From the NCBI GenBank assembly GCA_902790635.1, contig CADASN010000009.1:1-64000 (forward strand): 64,000 nucleotides of DNA. Direction: 5' to 3'. This DNA is from an uncultured Bacteroidia bacterium (GTDB lineage: Bacteria; Bacteroidota; Bacteroidia; Bacteroidales; UBA932). Numbering within the stretch: position 1 is the stretch's first letter; every line of letters starts with the position of its first letter. A model generated the notes under the pieces. The model made no database searches, was not told the DNA's origin, and saw nothing but the letters and a program-made list of their open reading frames with translations. A program made the position numbers and the translations under genes. Below, in pieces: positions 44,429 through 54,181 of the stretch.

Positions 44429-46332
44429 GCACGGAAGCCACAACACCCAAACCCAAGAAACGGGACAGGATCGGCGTGATCCTGTACCTGCTCTACGTGG
44501 CGCTGCTCATCGCCGCGCTGGTCCTCATTTTCCGGCTTGCCGGCATCCAGCTGTTCTGGCGTCCCGAGCCCAAGATCGCCGAAGCGCTGACCCCTTCGAA
44601 CTCCGTCAGCATCATCGAGCCCGCCCGCGGCAACATCCTCGACGCCGAGGGCCGACTGCTCGCCATCTCCTGCCCGATCTACCAGTTCTACATGGACTGC
44701 ACCGTGCGCAAGGATACCAACACCCCGGAGCAGGAGCAGCAATGGCTCGCCAAAGCCCGCGAACTCGCGTCCGGGCTGTCCGCCGAGTTCCAGGACAAGA
44801 CCGCCGACCAGTACTACAAGCTGATCCTGGACAGCCGCGCCGCAGGCAAGAAATACGTGCGCATCGGCCGGCCGGTGGACCGCAACGCCTACAACCGCAT
44901 CATCGAACTCCCGCTCTTCCGCGAAGGCCGCTACCGCAGCGGCATGATCGTGGAGCAGGAGCAGATCCGCCAATACCCTTACGGGAAACTCGCCCGGCGC
45001 ACCATCGGCTTCGTGCGCAACAACAAGTCGGACGTCGCCAACACGCACATCGGCCTGGAAGGCAAATTCGACTACATCCTGCACGGCCAGGAAGGCCGCG
45101 AATGGATGCGCGTGACCGACTACGGCCGCGTGCGCAACAGCGACAGCGCCTACGTCAAGGCCGTGGACGGCCAGGACCTGCGCATCACCCTCAACATCGA
45201 CTACCAGGACATCGCCGACAAGGCGCTCCGCGAGCAGATCGTGGAGGAGCCGGACCTCGAGGGCGCCTGCCTCGTGCTGATGGAGGTCAAGACCGGCGCC
45301 ATCCGCGCCATGGTCAACCTCGTGCGCGAAGACGGCACCGGCCCCTTCGAGGAGATCCAGAACCTGGCCATCGGCCGCAAGGGCGAGCCGGGCTCCGTCT
45401 TCAAGACCGTGACCCTGATGTCTGTGCTCAACGACGGCTTCATCCACAGCCTCGAAGAGACCCTGCCGGCGACCAACGGCCACGTGGCCGGGACCACCAT
45501 CAACGACAACCACATCCCCGACTTCGCCCGCCAGCACAAGACCAACCGCATCTCGATCCTGGACGGCTTCAAGATCTCGTCCAACTACGTCTTCGCCACC
45601 CTGGCGGTCAAGAACTACGGCATCGAGAAGGGCCGGGGACGCGGAAACGGCCTCGAGAAGACCGAGCGCTTCCTGCAGAACATCTACAACTACAAGCTCG
45701 GCGAGGCCTTCGCCTTCGACCTTGACGGCCTGCAGACGCCGACCATCCCGAGCCCGTCCACGCGCTACTGGACGGACACTGACCTGGGATCCATTGGCTT
45801 CGGCTACAGCACCGAGGAGACGCCCCTGCACATCCTGACCTTCTACAACGCCATCGCCAACAAGGGGCGGATGATGAAGCCCTACCTGGTCGAGAGCATC
45901 GAGGAGCACGGGACCGTCACCGAGCGCCGCGGACCCGGCGTGCTCAACGCCGCCGTCTGCTCCAAGGCCGTCGCGGACACCATCACCCGCGCGCTCAAGG
46001 CCGTCACCGAGGAAGGCACGGCCAAGCGGCTCAAGGACGCGAAATGCGCGGTCGCCGGCAAGACCGGCACCTCCTTCGGGACCTTCCCCAACGGACAATA
46101 CCAGGACGCCCTCGGGCGCCGCAAATACCAGGGCACCTTCGTCGGGTTCTTCCCGGCGGACGCCCCGCAATACAGCATCATCTGCTCGGTGTACTCCAAG
46201 CCCACGGGCAAAAGTTTCCAGGGCGGCGGCATCCCCGCACGCGCCATCCGCACCGTCATCGACAAGCTGTACAACATAGACCCGGTTTTCCGGGAAACCC
46301 TCAAAAAGAATCCGACCCATGAGACTCAGTGA
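44425..46332 (+). CDS. ftsI: Peptidoglycan transpeptidase FtsI (penicillin-binding protein 3)
   Basis: A 635-residue class B penicillin-binding protein that crosslinks septal peptidoglycan. N-terminal span (about 20-43), pedestal domain opening with EPARGNILDAEGRLLA, then the transpeptidase domain with the three active-site motifs: SVFK (about 324-327), SSN (about 386) and KTG (about 546, in AGKTGTSFG). No PASTA domains at the C-terminus, unlike many Bacteroidota homologues. It overlaps murE by 14 bases. Confidence 0.95.
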   Translation: MSTEATTPKPKKRDRIGVILYLLYVALLIAALVLIFRLAGIQLFWRPEPKIAEALTPSNSVSIIEPARGNILDAEGRLLAISCPIYQFYMDCTVRKDTNTPEQEQQWLAKARELASGLSAEFQDKTADQYYKLILDSRAAGKKYVRIGRPVDRNAYNRIIELPLFREGRYRSGMIVEQEQIRQYPYGKLARRTIGFVRNNKSDVANTHIGLEGKFDYILHGQEGREWMRVTDYGRVRNSDSAYVKAVDGQDLRITLNIDYQDIADKALREQIVEEPDLEGACLVLMEVKTGAIRAMVNLVREDGTGPFEEIQNLAIGRKGEPGSVFKTVTLMSVLNDGFIHSLEETLPATNGHVAGTTINDNHIPDFARQHKTNRISILDGFKISSNYVFATLAVKNYGIEKGRGRGNGLEKTERFLQNIYNYKLGEAFAFDLDGLQTPTIPSPSTRYWTDTDLGSIGFGYSTEETPLHILTFYNAIANKGRMMKPYLVESIEEHGTVTERRGPGVLNAAVCSKAVADTITRALKAVTEEGTAKRLKDAKCAVAGKTGTSFGTFPNGQYQDALGRRKYQGTFVGFFPADAPQYSIICSVYSKPTGKSFQGGGIPARAIRTVIDKLYNIDPVFRETLKKNPTHETQ

Positions 46333-47824
46333 TATCATACGGGACTGCGACGTCCTCTCCGTCCAGGGCAACCCGGACATCGAGATCACCTCGCTGACCA
46401 ACGACTCCCGCCGCGTGCAGCCGGGCAGCCTGTTCATTGCCGTGAACGGCTGCGGCAATGACGGCCGACAGTATATCGACAAGGCCATCGAAGCCGGTGC
46501 CGTGGCTGTTATGTACGAGAGCGCCGACGAGCGTCCCGATGTGCCTGCGGCTGAGCTTTCGCCGTCAGGCAACACCGGCGACGCTGCTCCGTCGGCGGTC
46601 GTGATTGTCAGGGACAGCCGCAAGGCGGTGGCGATGGCGGCGGACGCCTACTACGACCACCCGAGCGGCAAACTGCAGCTCGTCGGCATCACCGGCACCA
46701 ACGGCAAGACCACGACCGTCACGCTGCTCTACCACCTCTTCCGCAGCCTGGGCTACGAGTGCGGCCTGCTCTCCACCATCGCCAACTACGTGGGCACCCG
46801 CCGCAGCGAGACCGCCAACACCACGTCCGACCCCGTCACGCTCAACGCCCTGCTCGCCGAGATGGTCGAGGCCGGCTGCAGCTATTGCTTCATGGAAGTC
46901 AGCTCGATCGGGGTGGACCAGGAGCGGATCGCCGGACTCGAATTCCGCGTAGCGATCTTCTCCAACCTCACCCACGACCACCTCGACTACCACGGCACTT
47001 TCGCGGAGTACCTCCGCTGCAAGAAGCGCTTCTTCGACATGCTCCCCGCCAGCGCCGCCGCCGTCATCAACCTGGACGACAAGCACGGCGAAGTGATGGT
47101 CCAGAACACCCGGGCGAAAGTCGTCGGCTACTCCTGCCGGGCCGCCGCCGACCACAGCGCCCGCATCCTCGAAGAGAGTTTCGAAGGCATGCTCCTGCGG
47201 ATCGACGGCCGCGAGGTCTGGACGCGCCTGATCGGCGCGCACAATGCCTACAACCTGCTGGCCATCTACACCACGGCGCTCGTACTCGGCGTCCCCGCCG
47301 AAGAAGCCCTCGTGGCCATCTCCAAGCTCGAATCCGCAAAAGGCCGCCTGGAGACCCTCCGGGGGCCGCGCGACCTCAGCGTCGTCATCGACTACGCGCA
47401 CACCCCGGACGCCCTGGAGAACGTCCTGAAGACCCTGCGCGACGTCGCCCCCGAGCGGCAGCTGATCTGCCTGTTCGGCTGCGGCGGCGACCGCGACAAG
47501 ACCAAGCGCCCGGAGATGGGCGCAGTGGCGGGCCGCCTCGCGGACCGCATTTTCCTCACCTCCGACAACAGCCGGAGCGAACGCACGGAAGACATCCTCG
47601 AAGACATCAAGGCCGGACTGGACGCTTCCGCCCTGGCCCGCACCGTCTGCATCGCCGACCGGCGCGAAGCCATCCGGACCGCCCTCCTGCTCGCCCCCAG
47701 GGGAGCCACCCTCCTGCTCGCAGGCAAGGGCCACGAGACCTACCAGATCCTCGGCAAGGTCAAGAGCCACTTCGACGAACGTGAAATCGTACTGGAAACC
47801 TTCAAAACCCTCGAATCATGCTGA
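46319..47824 (+). CDS. murE: UDP-N-acetylmuramoyl-tripeptide synthetase MurE
   Basis: A 501-residue ATP-dependent ligase that adds the third amino acid to UDP-MurNAc-L-Ala-D-Glu. P-loop GITGTNGKTTTV (about 124-135), Mur-ligase blocks TSDPVTL, FSNLTHDHLDYHGT and DYAHTPDALE. The selectivity loop reads DNSRSE where the meso-diaminopimelate enzymes have DNPR; the Arg favours diaminopimelate over lysine. It overlaps ftsI (14 bases) and mraY (7 bases), so translation is coupled. Confidence 0.95.
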   Translation: MRLSDIIRDCDVLSVQGNPDIEITSLTNDSRRVQPGSLFIAVNGCGNDGRQYIDKAIEAGAVAVMYESADERPDVPAAELSPSGNTGDAAPSAVVIVRDSRKAVAMAADAYYDHPSGKLQLVGITGTNGKTTTVTLLYHLFRSLGYECGLLSTIANYVGTRRSETANTTSDPVTLNALLAEMVEAGCSYCFMEVSSIGVDQERIAGLEFRVAIFSNLTHDHLDYHGTFAEYLRCKKRFFDMLPASAAAVINLDDKHGEVMVQNTRAKVVGYSCRAAADHSARILEESFEGMLLRIDGREVWTRLIGAHNAYNLLAIYTTALVLGVPAEEALVAISKLESAKGRLETLRGPRDLSVVIDYAHTPDALENVLKTLRDVAPERQLICLFGCGGDRDKTKRPEMGAVAGRLADRIFLTSDNSRSERTEDILEDIKAGLDASALARTVCIADRREAIRTALLLAPRGATLLLAGKGHETYQILGKVKSHFDEREIVLETFKTLESC

Positions 47825-48975
47825 ATCACCTCATAGACTGGCTGGAAGCCCTGGGGATCCATCTCCCGGGCGCAGGCCTGATGAACTACCTCTCCTTCCG
47901 CGCCATGGCGGCCGCCGTCATCAGCATGCTGATCGCCTTCTTCGCAGGCAAAGGCATCATCCGGCGACTGCAGCGCCACCAGATCGGCGAGGATATCCGC
48001 GACCTCGGCCTCGAAGGCCAGATGCAGAAAAAGGGCACTCCCACGATGGGCGGCGTGATCATCATCATCGCCGTGCTGGGCTCCGCCCTGCTGATCTGCC
48101 GGCTGGACAGCATCTACACCTTCCTGCTCATCCTGACCACCCTCTGGAGCGGCGCCATCGGATTCGCCGATGACTATATCAAGGTGTTCAAGCACAACAA
48201 GGAAGGCATGAGCGAACGCGGCAAGCTGATCCTCCAGTTCGGTCTCGGCCTGGTCATCGCGCTGACGGTCTGCGTCAGTCCCTCCATCCCGACCGACCGC
48301 CTCGTGACCACGATCCCCTTCGTCAAGGCCCACGAGTTCGACTACTCCTGGCTCTCCCCGTTCCGGGGCCAGCTGGGCGTCTATTGCTCCTGGGGCATCT
48401 ACATGCTGATGATCATCTTCGTGATGCTCGCCTGCACCAACGGGGCCAACCTCACCGACGGCATGGACGGCCTGGCCGTCGGGACCTCCGCCATCGTCGG
48501 CGTCGCCCTGGGCATCATGGCCTGGCTGAGCGGTGACGCCTTGAACGCCAAGTACCTCAACATCATGCTCATCCCCGGAGCCGGCGAAGTGGCCATCTAC
48601 ATGGCCGCCTTCGTGGGCGCGCTGATCGGTTTCCTGTGGTACAACACCTTCCCGGCCCAGGTCTTCATGGGAGACACGGGGAGCCTGACCATCGGCGGGG
48701 TGATCGGCGTGACCGCCGTGCTCATCCGCAAGGAGCTGCTGCTGCCCGTGCTGTGCGGCATCTTCCTGATGGAGAGCCTGTCCGTGCTCATCCAGCGGCG
48801 GTATTTCAAATACACCAAGCGCAAATACGGCGAGGGCCGGCGCGTCTTCCTGATGGCCCCGCTGCACCACCACTACCAGAAGCAGGGCATCCCGGAGCCG
48901 CGGATCGTCACCCGCTTCTGGATCATCGGCATCATCCTCGCGGTCAGCACGCTGGCCCTGTTGAAAATCAGATAA
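47818..48975 (+). CDS. mraY: Phospho-N-acetylmuramoyl-pentapeptide transferase MraY
   Basis: A 385-residue polytopic inner-membrane enzyme (about 10 spans) that makes lipid I from UDP-MurNAc-pentapeptide and undecaprenyl phosphate. Conserved blocks: KKGTPTMGG, GFADDYIKV (Asp pair), NLTDGMDGLA and FMGDTGSLTIGG, then PLHHHYQ before the last spans. Length is typical of the Bacteroidota form, which has extra residues near the middle. murD follows after 15 bases. Confidence 0.97.
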   Translation: MLNHLIDWLEALGIHLPGAGLMNYLSFRAMAAAVISMLIAFFAGKGIIRRLQRHQIGEDIRDLGLEGQMQKKGTPTMGGVIIIIAVLGSALLICRLDSIYTFLLILTTLWSGAIGFADDYIKVFKHNKEGMSERGKLILQFGLGLVIALTVCVSPSIPTDRLVTTIPFVKAHEFDYSWLSPFRGQLGVYCSWGIYMLMIIFVMLACTNGANLTDGMDGLAVGTSAIVGVALGIMAWLSGDALNAKYLNIMLIPGAGEVAIYMAAFVGALIGFLWYNTFPAQVFMGDTGSLTIGGVIGVTAVLIRKELLLPVLCGIFLMESLSVLIQRRYFKYTKRKYGEGRRVFLMAPLHHHYQKQGIPEPRIVTRFWIIGIILAVSTLALLKIR

Positions 48976-48990
48976 TAAGAGACAAAAGAT

Positions 48991-50331
48991 ATGGCAAGAA
49001 TCGTAGTATTGGGAGGAGCTGAGAGCGGCGTGGGCGCCGCGGTGCTCGCGAAAGTCAAGGGATTCGACGTCTTCCTGTCCGACAACGGGAAGATCAAGGA
49101 CGAGTACCTCGCCACCCTCCGGCAGTGGGACATCCCCTTCGAACAGGGCGGACACACGCCCGAACTCGTCCTCAACGCGGACGAGGTGGTCAAGAGCCCG
49201 GGCATCCCCGCCACGGCCCCGATGGTCGCGGCGCTGCGCGAGCAGGGCACGCACATCATCTCCGAGATCGAATTCGCGGCCCGGTACGACACGGCCAAGA
49301 AGATCTGCATCACCGGATCCAACGGCAAGACCACGACCACGTCCCTGATCTACTACCTGCTCCGGGAAGCCGGCCTCGACGCGGGGCTGGGCGGCAATAT
49401 CGGCAAGAGCTACGCCCTGCAGGTCGCCACCGAGAAGCACGACTATTACGTACTGGAGATCAGCAGCTTCCAGCTGGATGACGCCTACGATTTCCGTCCG
49501 GACATCGCCATCATCACCAACATCACGCCGGACCACCTCGACCGCTACGACCACAAGATCGAGAACTACGCCCAGGCGAAATTCCGCATCACACGCAACC
49601 TCCGTCCGGAGGACTGCTTCATCTTCGACTCCGACGACGCCATCACGATCGCCCAGCTGGACGAGATCGTCGTCAAGGCCCGGATGCTCCCGTTCTCCCA
49701 GGAGAAAGAAGTCCCGCAGGGCGCCTTCCTGCGCGACGACCGCATCGTCGTGCGCTACGAGGAGGAAGAGAGCGAATTCTTCCTGCAGGAGCTGGCCCTC
49801 GGCGGACGCCACAACATCTACAACTCCATGGCCGCGGCGCTCGCCGCCAAGGCCACCGGCATCAGCAACGAAGTGATCCGCAAGAGCCTGAAGACCTTCT
49901 CCCCGATCGAGCACCGGCTGGAGCCCGTGCTCAGCATCCGGGACGTCCTCTATATCAATGACTCCAAGGCGACCAACACCGACGCCGCCTGGTACGCGCT
50001 CGAGTGCCAGACCCGGCCGGTCGTCTGGATCGTCGGCGGCAAGGACAAGGGCAACGACTACAGCACCCTCGAGGAAGTGGTCCGCAAGCACGTCAAGGCC
50101 ATCGTCTGCCTCGGCGTGGACAACGCCAAGATCCACGCTGCGTTCGAGGGCATCGTCGGGACCGACCGCATCGTCGATACCCAGTCCGCCACGGATGCGG
50201 TGCGCGCCTCCGCGCGTTTCGCCGACCCGGGCGACGTGGTGCTGCTGAGCCCCTGCTGCGCCAGCTTCGACCTCTTCCAGAACTACGAAGACCGCGGCCG
50301 CCAGTTCAAGGAAGCCGTCAGACATCTGTAA
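48991..50331 (+). CDS. murD: UDP-N-acetylmuramoylalanine--D-glutamate ligase MurD
   Basis: A 446-residue Mur ligase adding D-glutamate. N-terminal Rossmann-like part (VVLGGAESGVGAAVL), P-loop ITGSNGKTTTTSL (about 108-120), ELxS-type motif LEISSFQLDD, NITPDHLDRY, and C-terminal YINDSKATNTDA with WIVGGKDKG. All family marks are present and the length is normal. It is the sixth gene after mraZ in the usual order. Confidence 0.96.
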   Translation: MARIVVLGGAESGVGAAVLAKVKGFDVFLSDNGKIKDEYLATLRQWDIPFEQGGHTPELVLNADEVVKSPGIPATAPMVAALREQGTHIISEIEFAARYDTAKKICITGSNGKTTTTSLIYYLLREAGLDAGLGGNIGKSYALQVATEKHDYYVLEISSFQLDDAYDFRPDIAIITNITPDHLDRYDHKIENYAQAKFRITRNLRPEDCFIFDSDDAITIAQLDEIVVKARMLPFSQEKEVPQGAFLRDDRIVVRYEEEESEFFLQELALGGRHNIYNSMAAALAAKATGISNEVIRKSLKTFSPIEHRLEPVLSIRDVLYINDSKATNTDAAWYALECQTRPVVWIVGGKDKGNDYSTLEEVVRKHVKAIVCLGVDNAKIHAAFEGIVGTDRIVDTQSATDAVRASARFADPGDVVLLSPCCASFDLFQNYEDRGRQFKEAVRHL

Positions 50332-50343
50332 TAGCACAAGGAC

Positions 50344-51714
50344 ATGGCTACGGGCACGAAAAAGAAAAGTTCATTCTGGACCTTTGCAGACCACTTTGAA
50401 GGAGACAAGGTGGTGTGGATCATCGTGCTCATGCTGATCCTGTTCTCCATCGTCTGCATGTTCTCCTCCTCATCCCGGCTGCTGCGCGACGGGATGACCC
50501 GCCTGGACCTGGTCAAGGGGCAGTTCCTCATCGTGCTCGTCGGCCTGGCCGTCATCATTGTCCTCTACAATATCAAGAACATCCGCTTCTTCCGCTGGTG
50601 CAGCCAGTGGGGCTTCCCGCTCTCGCTGCTGCTCCTGCTGCTGCTGGACCTCCACATCGACCTGCCCTTCCTCAAGGCGCTCTACATCAACAATGCCTAC
50701 CGCATCCTGTCCATCGGCGGGTTCCAGGTGCACGTCTTCGAAGTGGTCAAGATCGCGATGGTCCTCTACCTGGCCTGGGCGATGGACGCCCTCAAGCAGG
50801 GTGAGCTCAGGCTCGCCAAGCAGGAGATCTGGCAGAAGATCTGGTTCCTGTATCTCCCCTTCCTGCTTATCTTCGGGCTCATCATCCCCGGATCCAACTC
50901 CAGCGCGCTCATCATCGGCCTGCTGATGTTCGTGATGATCCTGCTGGGCGGCGGCAACCTCCGGGACATGACCATCCTGGCCCTGGCCGCCGTCTTGCTG
51001 ATCGGCATCATCTTCGGCCTGTACAGCGCCACGAAGCACAACGAGCATCCCTGGTTCTCGCGCATCGGCACCGGCATCGCCCGTATCTTCGAGGAGGACC
51101 ACTGGGAGCAGCAGGCCCTCGACGCCCCCAAGGGGACCATTTCCTACCAGGAAGCCATCGACGCCATCCGCCAGCCCTACAGCGCCAAGATCGCGGTCAA
51201 GCAGGGCGGGCTGATCGGCAAAGGCCCCGGACAGAGCACCCAGCGCTACGTGGTGCCCGACATGTCCGAGGACTATATGTACAGTTTCATCATCGAAGAA
51301 TACGGCCTGATCGGCGGCATCTTCGTGATCTTCCTCTACGTTTCCCTGCTCGCGCGCGGCTCGATCATCGTGCGCAACTGCGGAAATGACCACTACGCCA
51401 AACTGACCGTGGCGGGCCTCTGCCTGCTCATCACGGGCCAGGCCTTCCTGCACATGTTCGTCAACGCGGACATCGGCCCGATGACCGGCCAGACCCTGCC
51501 CCTGATCAGCCACGGCAACAGCGCCTTCCTCTGCTTCAGCATCGCCTTCGGCATCATCCTGTCCTTCAGCCGCATCGCCACGCGCCGGATCGACAAGGAG
51601 ACCCGCAATGCAGCTCCGCTCGTGGAGATGCACGAGAGTGCCGTGCAGGACCGGCTGAACGACCTGGACGCCTACGAATCCGGACAATTGGACAACAACG
51701 ACTATGGAGTATAA
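50344..51714 (+). CDS. ftsW: Septal peptidoglycan glycosyltransferase FtsW
   Basis: A 456-residue SEDS-family membrane protein (about 10 spans) that polymerises lipid II with FtsI at the septum. It begins with a cytoplasmic tail (about 25 residues) and the span VVWIIVLMLILFSIV. The SEDS signatures are GGFQVHVFEVVKI, QGGLIGKGPGQSTQRYVVPDMSEDYMYS in two adjoining blocks (with the catalytic acidic residue region) and GQTLPLISHGNSA. Its C-terminus overlaps murG by 11 bases. Placement next to murG fits FtsW rather than RodA. Confidence 0.95.
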   Translation: MATGTKKKSSFWTFADHFEGDKVVWIIVLMLILFSIVCMFSSSSRLLRDGMTRLDLVKGQFLIVLVGLAVIIVLYNIKNIRFFRWCSQWGFPLSLLLLLLLDLHIDLPFLKALYINNAYRILSIGGFQVHVFEVVKIAMVLYLAWAMDALKQGELRLAKQEIWQKIWFLYLPFLLIFGLIIPGSNSSALIIGLLMFVMILLGGGNLRDMTILALAAVLLIGIIFGLYSATKHNEHPWFSRIGTGIARIFEEDHWEQQALDAPKGTISYQEAIDAIRQPYSAKIAVKQGGLIGKGPGQSTQRYVVPDMSEDYMYSFIIEEYGLIGGIFVIFLYVSLLARGSIIVRNCGNDHYAKLTVAGLCLLITGQAFLHMFVNADIGPMTGQTLPLISHGNSAFLCFSIAFGIILSFSRIATRRIDKETRNAAPLVEMHESAVQDRLNDLDAYESGQLDNNDYGV

Positions 51715-52828
51715 GAAACTACGCGTCATCATCAGCGGCGGCGGCACGGGCGGGCACATCTTCCCGGCCATCTCGATCGCCGGCAAACTCAAGGAGGCCA
51801 ATCCCGACACGGAGATCCTCTTCGTCGGGGCCGAAGGCAAGATGGAGATGGAGAAAGTCCCCGCGGCCGGCTACGAGATCGTGGGCCTGCCCATTGCGGG
51901 GCTCCAGCGGCAGTTTGTCTGGGAGAACATCCGCAACAACCTGCGGGTCCCCGCCAAAGTGGCGAACAGCCTGCACCAGGCGGGCCGCATCATCGACCGC
52001 TTCAAGCCCGACATCGCCATCGGCGTGGGCGGCTACGCCAGCGGACCCCTGCTCCTGCAGGCCACCCGCCGGCACCTCCCCACCCTGATCCAGGAGCAGA
52101 ACGGCTTCGCAGGGCTGACCAACAAGATCCTCGGCCGCCGCGTGGACCGCATCTGCGTAGCCTACGACGGCATGGAGCGATTCTTCCCCGCCGACAAGAT
52201 CGTCTTCAGCGGCAACCCCATCCGGCCGGAGATCCACCCCTACACGGCGGAGGACCGGGCGGCCGGCCTCGAATACTATGGCCTGAGCGAAGGAAAGCGC
52301 CACCTGTTCGTGGTCGGCGGCAGCCTCGGTGCAGGCACGCTCAACCGCGCGATGCGCGCCTGGATCGATGCCGGGTGCCCGGGCGGAGGAAACGTGGAAG
52401 TCATCTGGCAATGCGGCCGCCAGTACAAGGCCGGTGTCGATGAGTTCATGCAGGGCCGGGACCTCCCGCAGATCCACTACACCGATTTCATCGGCCGGAT
52501 GGACCTGGCATACGCCTGCTCCGACGTGATCATCAGCCGCGCCGGCGCCTCCTCGGTCTCCGAGATCTGCGCCGCGCAGAAGGCCGCCGTCTTCGTCCCC
52601 TCGCCCAATGTGGCGGAGGATCACCAGACGCACAACGCGATGGCCCTCGTCCGCAAGGACGCCGCACTCATCGTACCCGACTCCGAAGCCGCGGAGCGGC
52701 TGCTCCCCACCGCGCTCGGACTCCTGGGCGACGAGACGCTCATCCATGAGATCGAGCACAATATCGCGCCGCTGGCACGGCTGGACGCTGCGCAGACCAT
52801 CATCGACGAAGTTTACAAACTGGTATGA
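51704..52828 (+). CDS. murG: Lipid II synthase MurG
   Basis: A 374-residue GT28 glycosyltransferase that adds GlcNAc to lipid I on the cytoplasmic side of the membrane. N-terminal GGGTGGHIFPAISIA, then VGGYASGP, LIQEQNGFAGLTN, VVGGSLGAGTLN and the UDP-sugar block ISRAGASSVSEI, all in family order. Couples with murC by a 4-base ATGA overlap. Confidence 0.96.
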   Translation: MEYKKLRVIISGGGTGGHIFPAISIAGKLKEANPDTEILFVGAEGKMEMEKVPAAGYEIVGLPIAGLQRQFVWENIRNNLRVPAKVANSLHQAGRIIDRFKPDIAIGVGGYASGPLLLQATRRHLPTLIQEQNGFAGLTNKILGRRVDRICVAYDGMERFFPADKIVFSGNPIRPEIHPYTAEDRAAGLEYYGLSEGKRHLFVVGGSLGAGTLNRAMRAWIDAGCPGGGNVEVIWQCGRQYKAGVDEFMQGRDLPQIHYTDFIGRMDLAYACSDVIISRAGASSVSEICAAQKAAVFVPSPNVAEDHQTHNAMALVRKDAALIVPDSEAAERLLPTALGLLGDETLIHEIEHNIAPLARLDAAQTIIDEVYKLV

Positions 52829-54180
52829 GATACAACGACATCTATTTCATCGGGATCGGCGGGATCGGCATGAGCGCCATCGCCCGCTACTACAAATTCA
52901 AGGGCATGGCCGTCTCCGGCTATGACCGGACCCCCTCGGACCTGACCCATGCGCTCGAGGCGGAAGGCATCCCCGTCCACTACGAGGACGACCCCGGACG
53001 GATCCCGACAGACGCCAGACGCACCCTGGTGGTGTACACCCCGGCCGTCCCGGCCGACCTTGCCGAGCTCTGCTACGTACGCGAGCACGGCTACCGCGTG
53101 ATCAAGCGCTCCCAGATGCTGGGCGAGATCACGGCCGGCCAGACCTGCCTCGCCGTCGCGGGCACCCACGGCAAGACCACCACCTCCACCCTCGTCGCCC
53201 ACATCCTGACCGAAGGCGGCGCGGGCTGCTCCGCCTTCCTGGGCGGCATCTCCAAGAACTACGGCACCAACATGCTGATGAGCCACACCCCGACCGTGGT
53301 CGTCGAAGCGGACGAGTTCGACCGTTCCTTCCATCAGCTGCACCCGGCCATCGCAGCCATCACCGCGATGGATGCGGACCACCTCGACATCTACGGCGAC
53401 CTCGCCCACGTGCAGGAAGCCTTCCGCATCTTCGCCTCGCAGGTCAGCGAGACCCTGATCCTCAAATACGGGCTGCCGATCCGCCGCGAGGACACCCCCG
53501 CCAAGATCTTCACTTACCATTTCGACGACCCGCGCGCCGACTTCCACAGCAAGAACCTGCGCCTGGACGCCACCGGCCACTACACCTACGACCTCGCCTA
53601 TCCGGGCGGCGTGCTGTCCGACATCCGCGTCGGCGCCCTCGGCTGGGTCAACGTGGAGAACAGCATCGCCGCGGCAGCCATCTGCCTCTGCTACGGGCTG
53701 GACGCCCAGAAAGTCCGGCACGCCGTCGGCACCTTCGAAGGCGCCCGGCGCCGGCTGGACCTGCATATCGGCACGCCGACACTCACCTACATCGACGACT
53801 ACGCCCATCATCCGGCCGAGCTGGAGAGCGCCATCTCCTCCATCCGGCAGATCTACCCGGGCCGCAAGATCACCGGCATCTTCCAGCCGCACCTCTACAC
53901 CCGGACGCGGGACTTCGCGTCCGAATTTGCCCGCGCCCTGAGCGGGCTGGACAAACTCATCCTCCTGGACATCTACCCGGCCCGCGAGGAGCCCATCCCC
54001 GGCGTGACTTCGGAAATCATCTTCCGGGACGTCACCGCCCCGGAGAAAGTGCTCCTGCAGCGCGACGAACTCATGTCCTACCTCGAGAAGGAGCCCGTCG
54101 ACGTGCTGGTCACGCTGGGCGCCGGCAACATCGACCGTTTCATCGATCCCATCACCGAAATGCTCAACCAACGGCTGTAG
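52825..54180 (+). CDS. murC: UDP-N-acetylmuramate--L-alanine ligase MurC
   Basis: A 451-residue Mur ligase that starts the peptide stem by adding L-alanine. FIGIGGIGMSAIA at the N-terminus, P-loop VAGTHGKTTTSTL (about 111-123), VVEADEFDRSF, TAMDADHLDIYG, YIDDYAHHPAELESAI and FQPHLYTRT. Everything expected is present. One base separates its stop from the ftsQ start. murF, which should act later in the pathway, is not in this cluster. Confidence 0.97.
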   Translation: MRYNDIYFIGIGGIGMSAIARYYKFKGMAVSGYDRTPSDLTHALEAEGIPVHYEDDPGRIPTDARRTLVVYTPAVPADLAELCYVREHGYRVIKRSQMLGEITAGQTCLAVAGTHGKTTTSTLVAHILTEGGAGCSAFLGGISKNYGTNMLMSHTPTVVVEADEFDRSFHQLHPAIAAITAMDADHLDIYGDLAHVQEAFRIFASQVSETLILKYGLPIRREDTPAKIFTYHFDDPRADFHSKNLRLDATGHYTYDLAYPGGVLSDIRVGALGWVNVENSIAAAAICLCYGLDAQKVRHAVGTFEGARRRLDLHIGTPTLTYIDDYAHHPAELESAISSIRQIYPGRKITGIFQPHLYTRTRDFASEFARALSGLDKLILLDIYPAREEPIPGVTSEIIFRDVTAPEKVLLQRDELMSYLEKEPVDVLVTLGAGNIDRFIDPITEMLNQRL

Positions 54181-54181
54181 G

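Noticed and set aside
44197-46623. 808-residue open frame on the minus strand opposite ftsI
   Set aside because: Antisense shadow; ftsI carries all three active-site motifs on the plus strand.
47740-50337. 865-residue open frame on the minus strand opposite mraY and murD
   Set aside because: Antisense shadow of two well-conserved genes with no domain signal of its own.
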